Below are positions 36,915 to 43,791 of a DNA stretch of 64,000 nucleotides, piece after piece (position 1 is the stretch's first letter; each line of letters opens with the position of its first letter). Under the pieces are notes generated by a model that made no database searches, was not told the DNA's origin, and saw nothing but the letters and a program-made list of their open reading frames with translations. A program made the translations under genes and the position numbers. Source of the stretch: Aurantibacillus circumpalustris. Lineage in GTDB: Bacteria; Bacteroidota; Bacteroidia; B-17B0; Aurantibacillaceae. The stretch spans positions 3,038,001-3,102,000 of the forward strand of contig NZ_CP121197.1 in NCBI RefSeq assembly GCF_029625215.1, written 5' to 3'.

Positions 36915-36940
36915 ATTTTTCGTTTGTTTAGTTTTGATCT

Positions 36941-36969
36941 TATAGGGATGGATTTGAAAAAAGAATATT
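36941..36969 (-). promoter_or_regulatory. 29-bp element, copy 2
   Basis: Identical in sequence to copy 3 over all 29 bases. It lies between the stop of the 36971-37261 gene and the DUF932 ATG, 26 bases upstream of that ATG. Confidence 0.88.
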
Positions 36970-36970
36970 T

Positions 36971-37261
36971 CTAAATCAGCAATTTGCACACTGGCATTCC
37001 GTCGTTGTCATTTGCATAACGAATAGGAAAACTTATGATAGAAGCATTTATTAGTACTCGCAAAACACCTTCGTTTTCAGAATAGTTTTTTATAATGACT
37101 TCATCTGCCCCAAGCGCCTCATCTGGAATATTAACCGTTGCAGTAAGAACAGGTTCTCCATTCTTCGCATTCACCAGCTCTATAGCTATTCTGTCATTTC
37201 TATACTTAAGTTTTTTTAAAATGCACTTGTATTGCTTAAATGTGATTTCATGTTTGTTCAT
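36971..37261 (-). CDS. Unknown 96-residue protein of mobile-element type
   Basis: A beta-rich 96-residue protein (start MNKHEITFKQYKCILKKLKY). The NIPDEALGADEVIIKNYSENEGVL stretch recalls small DUF4313-like proteins of Bacteroidota mobile elements, though I am unsure of the family. Its ATG is 5 bases after copy 3 of the 29-bp element, which favours leaderless translation. No SD-like sequence is present. Confidence 0.6.
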   Translation of the reverse strand: MNKHEITFKQYKCILKKLKYRNDRIAIELVNAKNGEPVLTATVNIPDEALGADEVIIKNYSENEGVLRVLINASIISFPIRYANDNDGMPVCKLLI

Positions 37262-37266
37262 GATGT

Positions 37267-37295
37267 TATAGGGATGGATTTGAAAAAAGAATATT
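37267..37295 (-). promoter_or_regulatory. 29-bp element, copy 3
   Basis: Identical to copy 2. Exactly 5 bases separate its last A from the ATG at 37261. It begins at the stop codon of the upstream gene. Confidence 0.88.
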
Positions 37296-37501
37296 TAACG
37301 CACCACTTCCAAATCACTAGGAATAACTGAGCCACGAAGAATAGGATTTGTATCCCATGCCTCCTGGGCTGATTCAAAGCCTAGTCTTTTATGAATGCCG
37401 TAAATTTGAGAGTAATACTCAAACTCTTCGAGTGAATCATAATTCTTTCTGAGGCGTGACTGCCATCCCTTAGCTCCACTCTTACATACAATCTTTTTCA
37501 T
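37295..37501 (-). CDS. Small basic 68-residue protein
   Basis: Start MKKIVCKSGAKGWQSRLRKNYDSLEEF; basic N-terminus and a helical aromatic C-terminus. It resembles small conserved proteins seen beside DUF932-type genes, but I cannot name the family. The 29-bp element (copy 4) ends 5 bases before the ATG. Confidence 0.6.
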   Translation of the reverse strand: MKKIVCKSGAKGWQSRLRKNYDSLEEFEYYSQIYGIHKRLGFESAQEAWDTNPILRGSVIPSDLEVVR

Positions 37502-37506
37502 AGTTG

Positions 37507-37535
37507 TATAGGGAAGATTTCAAAAAAAGAATATC
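37507..37535 (-). promoter_or_regulatory. 29-bp element, copy 4
   Basis: Same blocks as the other copies (first base G instead of A), 5 bases before the ATG at 37501. It starts right at the stop of the upstream lipoprotein-like gene. Confidence 0.87.
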
Positions 37536-38002
37536 TAGTAAAAAGGGTTTGGGTTGAGATTTGGCAAAATCAATTTACAGCTGTCGTTCTCAATAACAAC
37601 CTTTATTCTGATTAACCTCCTGGTTGCATCAATGTGCGCTCGTGTGTAAATTAATACAAACGTGTCTGCATTACTTGTAATGTTAGATAGCTTACCTAAT
37701 TCAAAGTCAAACTTCATTTTACTTTTGTAGTAGTTTAAAAGCTGAGTATGACCGAACTTGTGAACGGAACCTGAGGAACTAAATTTTATAAGATCCTCGC
37801 ACCTACCAAATCTATATAGACTCTGAAGGTAATGACCAAACGAACTACCATTAATTAGCGCAGGATTCAAATATGGTTTTGATTGAAAGTTTTCTTGTTT
37901 TGCTATGGGTACCGTATTATTTACAACTGGACTACCACATCGAAAAAGAATTCCGCAATGAAAAAGAAGTAGAAGCCGTTTCACCGTTTTTTTACTTTCC
38001 AT
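37535..38002 (-). CDS. Probable small lipoprotein
   Basis: A 155-residue protein from the ATG at 38002 (MESKKTVKRLLLLFHCGILFRCGSPV), a lipoprotein-like start with LFRC as candidate lipobox and Cys22 for lipidation. The open frame extends 9 codons further, but that longer start overlaps the previous gene without benefit. The mature part is unfamiliar, with IKVVIENDSCKLILPN near the C-terminus. It overlaps the end of the 37992-38240 gene by 11 bases, so it is coupled and has no 29-bp element of its own. Confidence 0.5.
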   Translation of the reverse strand: MESKKTVKRLLLLFHCGILFRCGSPVVNNTVPIAKQENFQSKPYLNPALINGSSFGHYLQSLYRFGRCEDLIKFSSSGSVHKFGHTQLLNYYKSKMKFDFELGKLSNITSNADTFVLIYTRAHIDATRRLIRIKVVIENDSCKLILPNLNPNPFY

Positions 38003-38240
38003 CCAAATATATTTCCGTGATACAGTCAATAAACTCCCAGTTTACACCAACATTTGCATCATGACTTCTTGCCATCATTAGCATTATTTCTTTGGCTTGT
38101 TTTTTGCTAATTTTTGGACGTTCTTGTTCTTCTGCTCTAGTGATAATATCTTCCAGAGCCCACAGCGAGTCAACGAAATACCCTGCTGCTCTTAATATTT
38201 GTTTAGATTCTTCGATTTTATTTAGATTGTTTTTAGCCAT
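37992..38240 (-). CDS. Small charged 82-residue protein
   Basis: Start MAKNNLNKIEESKQIL; helical and charged, with AKEIMLMMARSHDANVG near residue 50. It starts 13 bases after the preceding gene stops and overlaps the next start by 11 bases. No 29-bp element of its own, so it is probably read through from the gene at 38254-38595. Unknown function. Confidence 0.55.
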   Translation of the reverse strand: MAKNNLNKIEESKQILRAAGYFVDSLWALEDIITRAEEQERPKISKKQAKEIMLMMARSHDANVGVNWEFIDCITEIYLDGK

Positions 38241-38253
38241 ATTGTTTTCTGTT

Positions 38254-38595
38254 TTATTCTTCGATTAATATTTGATGAATGTATTTTTTTGCCTCTGGTG
38301 AAAGTTGCTCGATAGAAACTTCTTTGCCAAGCCATTCAGAATTTCCTTTTGCTTCCTTCAAATAATGGATTAGTTCCTGCTTTAGGATTTTCTTTTCATT
38401 GAAATGATTTCTCCAGCCGTATCCATAAGTTACATTCATTCGGTCTGTAACGTTCCCGCAGAATTGACCAAAACCACAGGGATGAAAGGGGTTCTCATTG
38501 AAGCCAACAATATCACCTGATGCAGAAATCACTCCAGTGTATCTATCGACAGTGTTTCCACCATTATCGAAAATTGTAATTTTTTTGTTTGCCAT
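38254..38595 (-). CDS. Unknown 113-residue phage/plasmid-array protein
   Basis: Start MANKKITIFDNGGNTVDRYTGVI; a Gly/Asn-rich beta-type N-terminus (GFNENPFHPCGFGQFCGNV) and a helical C-terminus. Similar small conserved proteins occur in phages and mobile elements, from memory; no function known. The 29-bp element (copy 5) ends 5 bases before the ATG. Confidence 0.65.
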   Translation of the reverse strand: MANKKITIFDNGGNTVDRYTGVISASGDIVGFNENPFHPCGFGQFCGNVTDRMNVTYGYGWRNHFNEKKILKQELIHYLKEAKGNSEWLGKEVSIEQLSPEAKKYIHQILIEE

Positions 38596-38600
38596 GTTTA

Positions 38601-38629
38601 TATAGGAATGGAATTGAAAAAAGAATATT
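38601..38629 (-). promoter_or_regulatory. 29-bp element, copy 5
   Basis: Fixed blocks AATATTCTTTTTT and TTCCTATA, 5 bases before the ATG at 38595. Confidence 0.87.
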
Positions 38630-38648
38630 CACTTAATTTGCATAGTCA

Positions 38649-38936
38649 CTATTTCTTATACAATAGCAATTCTAGTGCGCTCGGTGCGGTCTTTGAAAAT
38701 CCTAGTTTTGCCAATTCTTTGTTTGGATCTACTCCAACTACTTCCAGAAAATTAGAATAAGTGTACAAAAGTCCTCTAATATTCTCAACGAATCCATCTA
38801 ATTTGACTCCCATATAGGTGCTACTTATTTCATTGTAAACAAGGTGAAGCCTCACTGTTGAGTGTTTGCTGTAGTGAACCAAATACAGATAATCTTTCCC
38901 TCTTTTTATTTCAGAGTAATGTGGTTTAAATGACAT
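38649..38936 (-). CDS. Unknown 95-residue protein, first gene of the array
   Basis: Start MSFKPHYSEIKRGKDYLYLVHYSKHS at 38936. The frame is open further upstream, but that stretch is the 29-bp element itself and is not coding. The protein is beta-rich with a helical C-terminus. The 29-bp element (copy 6) ends 5 bases before the ATG, and this gene is the most upstream of the array, so that copy could be the main promoter. Confidence 0.6.
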   Translation of the reverse strand: MSFKPHYSEIKRGKDYLYLVHYSKHSTVRLHLVYNEISSTYMGVKLDGFVENIRGLLYTYSNFLEVVGVDPNKELAKLGFSKTAPSALELLLYKK

Positions 38937-38941
38937 GTCTT

Positions 38942-38970
38942 TATAGGGAGGAAAATGAAAAAAGAATATT
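38942..38970 (-). promoter_or_regulatory. 29-bp element, copy 6
   Basis: Most upstream copy of the array, 5 bases before the ATG at 38936. Blocks AATATTCTTTTTT and CTCCCTATA. Confidence 0.87.
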
Positions 38971-39063
38971 GTTATCTTTAGACAACAGCACAATTTTAAT
39001 GTGCAAAATTTGAACCCCACTTTTATGGAAAATTAGTCAAGTTGTAAATCAAAACTTTAGAAA

Positions 39064-39837
39064 ATGCCTTTTATCAAAAACACTAAAAACCGATTGTACT
39101 ATTATTGCGAGTTTAAAACCGCTAGAGATCTTATATTACCATCTTTTAGGCTTCTAGTAAATGAGATTATTAGAACCAATGACCCTAGAGAAAACATGAA
39201 TTTCGTTTTCGAAACAGTTTCAAAAAAAAGTCGACACCTTGAGAATCAGAAACGAATTATCAAGGTGAATAGAATGCTCAAAAGAAATTGTAAAGCGCTG
39301 TGTTTTTCGCAAGATTACCGAGGTAAATGGGGTTGTGCTTCTTCTGCTATGTGGGCACACTACGGTGGAAATCATACTGGTGTTTGTTTGGAATTGGATA
39401 AAGAAGAATTCGAGAGGGAAAATCCAAATATTGATTGGAAGTATTTTAGAAAAATAAAATATGTAGAATATAAGATACCTCATAGGCAGGTTGGTGAACA
39501 AAGAAACCCTTTTGATCACAAGAAGATTGACTTTATTAGGGCTAACAAAATTGGCTTAAAAAACTATGTTCTCAATGAATTCAAGCTTGAGAATTTAAAC
39601 TATTTCTACTTTACTAAGAATAAAGAATGGCAGTATGAACGAGAAACCAGATTAGTCATTTTCGGTGACCAGAAAAAGAAGGTCTATTGTTGTATAAAGA
39701 ATAGTTTAAAAAACATACACTTAGGTGTTAAGTTCAACGACAAACACTTGCCCAGTCTTAAAGCGCTGGTAAACGGGGTAAATATTAACAAAATGAAATA
39801 CGGAGACATTTCGCTTTACAGCGAGGAACTCGCATAA
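39064..39837 (+). CDS. DUF2971 domain-containing protein
   Basis: A 257-residue DUF2971 protein. The diagnostic block is ALCFSQDYRGKWGCASSAMWAHYGGNHTGVCLELDKEEF (about residues 78-118), with C-F-S, MWAHYG and GVCLEL. A second block, EWQYERETRLVI (about 201-213), lies nearer the C-terminus. DUF2971 proteins are common in defence islands and beside nuclease genes; their activity is unknown to me. It lies 57 bases before a nuclease gene in the same direction, suggesting a two-gene system. No membrane segments. Confidence 0.88.
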   Translation: MPFIKNTKNRLYYYCEFKTARDLILPSFRLLVNEIIRTNDPRENMNFVFETVSKKSRHLENQKRIIKVNRMLKRNCKALCFSQDYRGKWGCASSAMWAHYGGNHTGVCLELDKEEFERENPNIDWKYFRKIKYVEYKIPHRQVGEQRNPFDHKKIDFIRANKIGLKNYVLNEFKLENLNYFYFTKNKEWQYERETRLVIFGDQKKKVYCCIKNSLKNIHLGVKFNDKHLPSLKALVNGVNINKMKYGDISLYSEELA

Positions 39838-39893
39838 AGTATCTCAATCATAACTAGATTATTATTTATTAACTAAAAGAAAAGATTTTCGAT

Positions 39894-41531
39894 ATGCCAC
39901 TCAGAAAGCTTGCAAATATTCATATTATCGAACCAAACTCAATTTACAAAGATAAATACTGGCCTAAACTAACCGAAATAGTTTGGCAAAAGTATGGTGA
40001 ACAGCAGGTCGATGATCCATTAGAAGTTCAACCAACTTTAAAAGCATGTTTCGAATTTCTTTGTTCTGCTTTTAGAAATAAGTTAGCAGATATCCCTAAC
40101 GCATCTTTTTTCGTCTTTGTCCAGGATTTACATGAAGACTCAATAGATTTAATGAAGATGTTGTTGCATGAAAATTATTTTCAGATTAATACCGAAGATT
40201 TTGCCGCCAGTAGAAGAATAATGAAGTATATACTTGAACAAGGTTGTACATTGGATCTTGTTGGCCACTCATCATTTTCAGAGGAAATTAGTGAAAATCT
40301 TGATTTGTACATTTCGCATCTTGAAGAACTCATTTATATTGGTACATGGGCATTTGCATTGTGTGAATATATCGCTCGAAGCCAAATTTGTAAACTTTCA
40401 ATCAGTTTAAAGGTCGAGGAAAATGAATTGACTATATACGTTAATGTTCCGTTTAACACTCTTTTTAAATTTGTTGTGGAAGATAATAAACGCCACAACT
40501 CTTCAGTGGTATTATCTGATTCGATTCTTGGTCTAAAAAAGGTACTTAATGAGAAAGTTAATTTAAATTACGATCATCTTTATGGTCTAATCTATGAACA
40601 AATAAAAGATGACAAGTTTAGATTTTCAGTTTTCAATCTCGATGAGTTAATCGAGAAATTAGAAAGAGACTATACATACAGTAGAGAAGTATTAGATGTA
40701 TTTTATTCTGGGTTGACAATAAATAGAAATAATGTTATCAGTGTCGAAGAAGGCATTTTAAAAACGCAAGACGCTAGGCGACATATGTATCGCCCTATTT
40801 TGGAATATACAATTGACGGCAAAAAGTATTGGATAATTGGTGGAAAAAAATGGGCGGAAAGTTTAGCTCAACTAACAACTAATTGCATACCATTCGGACA
40901 ATTTCCAGAAGAATGGAAACGGATACCAGATTTATATAGATTTATGAAACATTGTATGGATACACATGATTCACTTTTAGAGAATCCAGCAATTGAAATT
41001 ATTGAGCAAGTAAATCTAAAGTATGATAGGAATATTAAAAGCTTTAAGAAGAAAAACAATCAGGGTGTAAGCATATTGAAAAAGGATCTGGGAGAAATTG
41101 ATATTCTCTTTATAGATGAAAATTACGGAAGAATATTTGTTGCTGAATGCAAGCACAATCGAGCCAGATTTGAATTTTACAACTGGAGAAGGGATATTTC
41201 GAATTTTGAAGAAAAGTATGAGAGGCAATTATCGAATAAATATAACTGGGTGAAATCAAATAGAGCTCTTGTCCTTGAGCATTTTGAGGTAAAGTATAAT
41301 TGCTCAATTGATAAGAAGGATAAATTTGTAGTTACTCCACTTTTTATAATAAACGCTCCAACTTTGTATATGTATGACAGTGAGTATTTAGTTTTTACGT
41401 TAGCGGATTTCAGATTATACTTGAATCAAAATCACAAAGAGGTTGAATTTGATGGGGAAGTTAAAGGTGTAAAACACACTTTTAGGAAACCTTATTTCAA
41501 AAATATTCAAGCACTAATGTCGGCAAAATGA
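39894..41531 (+). CDS. Large protein with C-terminal PD-(D/E)XK nuclease domain
   Basis: A 545-residue protein. Residues 1-380 are mostly helical and unrecognised, with an acidic charged character. The C-terminal 150 residues have a restriction-endonuclease-like fold signature: LGEIDILFIDENYGRIFVAECKHNRARF (near residues 396-425), where Asp, Glu and Lys of E-I-D...E-C-K align with the PD-(D/E)XK active site. A nuclease effector is plausible. It lies 57 bases after the DUF2971 gene, so the pair may be one defence unit. Confidence 0.7.
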   Translation: MPLRKLANIHIIEPNSIYKDKYWPKLTEIVWQKYGEQQVDDPLEVQPTLKACFEFLCSAFRNKLADIPNASFFVFVQDLHEDSIDLMKMLLHENYFQINTEDFAASRRIMKYILEQGCTLDLVGHSSFSEEISENLDLYISHLEELIYIGTWAFALCEYIARSQICKLSISLKVEENELTIYVNVPFNTLFKFVVEDNKRHNSSVVLSDSILGLKKVLNEKVNLNYDHLYGLIYEQIKDDKFRFSVFNLDELIEKLERDYTYSREVLDVFYSGLTINRNNVISVEEGILKTQDARRHMYRPILEYTIDGKKYWIIGGKKWAESLAQLTTNCIPFGQFPEEWKRIPDLYRFMKHCMDTHDSLLENPAIEIIEQVNLKYDRNIKSFKKKNNQGVSILKKDLGEIDILFIDENYGRIFVAECKHNRARFEFYNWRRDISNFEEKYERQLSNKYNWVKSNRALVLEHFEVKYNCSIDKKDKFVVTPLFIINAPTLYMYDSEYLVFTLADFRLYLNQNHKEVEFDGEVKGVKHTFRKPYFKNIQALMSAK

Positions 41532-41588
41532 AAATATACAGATAAGTGCACCTTCTTACTCCATGCATTTATTGATATCAAGTAATTA

Positions 41589-41861
41589 CTACAACTTATT
41601 TTCATAGAAGTGTTTGTGGATCTGTAAGGCAAACTTTACTTCATAGTAATGTCTATTTTTATAAACTATGTAAGGCACTTCAATCACTTCACAAAGTTTT
41701 TTTAATTTACGTGCAATTGTACTGCGTTTCTGCCCCCCGCAAGCGAATTCCAGGAGCGTTGAGAAGTCCACATAATCCTGGCCTTCAATGTGCATTGTTA
41801 ATAGAGACAAACGTTTTGTTTCTTCGTTAATTTTTATGTTATCTAAATCGTCTTTTCCCAT
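41589..41861 (-). CDS. Small 90-residue protein, HTH-like
   Basis: Start MGKDDLDNIKINEETKRL; the middle (YVDFSTLLEFACGGQKRSTIARKLKKLCEVIE) could form a helix-turn-helix, so a small regulator is possible. A sequence 19 bases upstream (TATAAATAGATTCAGAAAAAAC on the plus strand) resembles the 29-bp element in outline only and I do not count it as a copy. Confidence 0.5.
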   Translation of the reverse strand: MGKDDLDNIKINEETKRLSLLTMHIEGQDYVDFSTLLEFACGGQKRSTIARKLKKLCEVIEVPYIVYKNRHYYEVKFALQIHKHFYENKL

Positions 41862-42064
41862 ATTGAAATTTGTTTCTTATAAATAGATTCAGAAAAAACT
41901 GCTTCAATCATCCATTTTAGCCAAATATCGTTGGTTGTATTTAATAAGGGGCTTGATACACGGTACTCGTAGATCAGTATAATTAAATCGAGGTGAGACA
42001 TCTCATCTTACTAGTTGTGATCAATTTAGCGACCTAGCGTCGTGAGGACATCAGTACACCATAG
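41862..42064. other. Intergenic, structured but non-coding
   Basis: The beginning of a 385-base gene-free gap; the rest is described in the next two entries. It contains short palindromes such as GAGA-CA-TCTC (about 41996-42006). No ORF with a plausible start. Confidence 0.4.
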
Positions 42065-42144
42065 TTAATGCCCCTAACTTAGCCGCTTACTTTTGGGGCG
42101 CTAATGAAGGGGTCTGATTAGGGGCATTAAATAGACCCCCTAAT
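42065..42144. repeat. Nested and overlapping perfect inverted repeats
   Basis: TTAATGCCCCTAA (42065-42077) pairs perfectly with TTAGGGGCATTAA (42118-42130). GGGGTCT (42109-42115) pairs with AGACCCC (42133-42139), and ATTAGGGG (42117-42124) pairs with CCCCTAAT (42137-42144). The stems overlap and exclude one another, as in an attenuator or a dimeric binding site. It lies just upstream of the 29-bp element of the TM0106 gene. Confidence 0.8.
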
Positions 42145-42152
42145 AACCTTTA

Positions 42153-42181
42153 AATATTCTTTTTCTAAACCACTCCCTATA
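42153..42181 (+). promoter_or_regulatory. 29-bp element, copy at 42.2 kb (plus strand)
   Basis: The only plus-strand full copy, directed at the TM0106-like gene. Fixed blocks AATATTCTTTTT and CTCCCTATA. Here 65 bases separate it from the ATG, and a TATCTTTA -7-like box at about 42228 lies between. Confidence 0.85.
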
Positions 42182-42246
42182 CATTCAATCGTATAGGAAA
42201 TTATGCGACTAATTACCGTACTATTTATTTATCTTTAATTATTTCA

Positions 42247-43791
42247 ATGAGAATAACGCCTAGCTTACTCTTTAATTATCTTCAATGTCCACATAAGCCT
42301 TGGAGGGATATCTATGGTCCTATCCCCGAAAAAGGAACCGATGACAACCCATTTCTTCAAATGTTATGGGACAGAGGTGTATTTCATGAAAAAGAAATTA
42401 TTGAAAACTTTGCAGAGGAGATTGAAGACATTAGTCAAGGGACAATTCAAGAGCGTTTAATTCGCACAAAAGTAGCTCTCATTGCCAAAAAGAAATACAT
42501 CTATCAAGGTGTAATAGAGCATGGTGAATTGTTTGGTATTCCTGACCTTTTGGAATTACAGGATGATGACCAGTATTTTCCTATTGACATAAAATCTGGG
42601 AGTGGCCTTGAAGGTGAAGATGACAATGCAGGGACTGAAGGCAAACAAAAAAAACATTATGCTGTTCAACTGTGTGTTTACAGCGATATTTTGATTCGTC
42701 TGGGATTCTCTCGTGAACGAAAAGGATTTATTATTGGTGGTGATAAGACAAAAGTGGAATACGATCTTGATGCTTCTATTGGTGTAAAATCACCTCAGAG
42801 CTTTTGGTCATTTTATGAAGAGATTAAAAAAACAGTTTTAGAATTGATTCAGGATAATACTCGTAACTCTCCCGCCATGAGCTCTGTATGCAAGATGTGT
42901 GCATGGCATGACAGCTGCAAAAAGTATTGCGTAGCGAATGACGACATGACACAACTTTTTTATGTTGGACGAAAAGTGCGTGACATCTTAAATGATGAAT
43001 TAGATGTTGCAACTGTGACTGGTCTAGTGAATTTGGATTTGCCAGTAATACTTGAAAGGAAGAAAAATGAAAAGCAGTTCTTAAAAGGTGTTGGTGAGAA
43101 GACATTAACTACAGCTGTGCGAAGAGCTAAGATTTTTAAAGACAAAGCTCTCCCTGTCTTGTATGAAAAACTCTATTTACCAGAGGTGAAATTCGAAATA
43201 CACTTCGATATCGAAGACGATCCGTTGCAGGAAGGATTTACTTACTTACACGGTCTTTATATTCGTACACCAGAAGGTGAAGAGTTCAAATCTTTTGTAG
43301 CCAAAGAATTTTCAGCTGAAGCTGAGCGAACTGCATGGAAAGGCTTTTGGGATTACATCCAAACTCTCCCTGAGAATGATTTCGCCATTTACTATTATTC
43401 GCAACATGAAAAAACGATGTACAAAAAGCTTCAGCAGAAATATCCAGAGGTGATTTCAGTTGAAAATCTGGAGGCATTTTTTAATAACCCAAATGTTATT
43501 GATTTGTATCACATAGTATCGAAATATACTGACTGGCCTCTGGGCTCATATAGCATTAAGGCTCTTGCAAAGTATTTAGGATTTAAATGGGAAGATGCAG
43601 ATGGAAACGGTGCAACCAGCATTCAATGGTATAATGAGTATTTAACTAGTGGCGACGAATCAATACTTCAAAAGATTCTCACTTACAATAAAAACGATTG
43701 CCAAGCGACAATGGTACTTAGAAATAAACTAACTGAATTGAATTTGAGATTTGGGTGCCCACTATTGGTGAGTCTCACTTTTTCTTCTTAG
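42247..43791 (+). CDS. TM0106-type RecB-like nuclease
   Basis: A 514-residue protein of the TIGR03491/TM0106 group. The N-terminal ITPSLLFNYLQCPHKPW and a PD-(D/E)XK core (YFPIDIKSGSG, about residues 115-125, followed by KKHYAVQLCVYSDIL) form a RecB-like nuclease. A Cys cluster (SSVCKMCAWHDSCKKYC) lies near residue 218, suited to an Fe-S or zinc site. A C-terminal DEDD-type RNase H-like exonuclease follows, with FEIHFDIEDDP (about 317) and YNKNDCQATMVL (about 475). The 3' end overlaps the convergent DUF4917 gene by 17 bases. Confidence 0.88.
   Translation: MRITPSLLFNYLQCPHKPWRDIYGPIPEKGTDDNPFLQMLWDRGVFHEKEIIENFAEEIEDISQGTIQERLIRTKVALIAKKKYIYQGVIEHGELFGIPDLLELQDDDQYFPIDIKSGSGLEGEDDNAGTEGKQKKHYAVQLCVYSDILIRLGFSRERKGFIIGGDKTKVEYDLDASIGVKSPQSFWSFYEEIKKTVLELIQDNTRNSPAMSSVCKMCAWHDSCKKYCVANDDMTQLFYVGRKVRDILNDELDVATVTGLVNLDLPVILERKKNEKQFLKGVGEKTLTTAVRRAKIFKDKALPVLYEKLYLPEVKFEIHFDIEDDPLQEGFTYLHGLYIRTPEGEEFKSFVAKEFSAEAERTAWKGFWDYIQTLPENDFAIYYYSQHEKTMYKKLQQKYPEVISVENLEAFFNNPNVIDLYHIVSKYTDWPLGSYSIKALAKYLGFKWEDADGNGATSIQWYNEYLTSGDESILQKILTYNKNDCQATMVLRNKLTELNLRFGCPLLVSLTFSS

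Noticed and set aside
41862-41910. 29-bp element before the 41589-41861 gene
   Set aside because: Outline similarity (TATA...GATT...AAAAAA) only; it lacks both fixed blocks.
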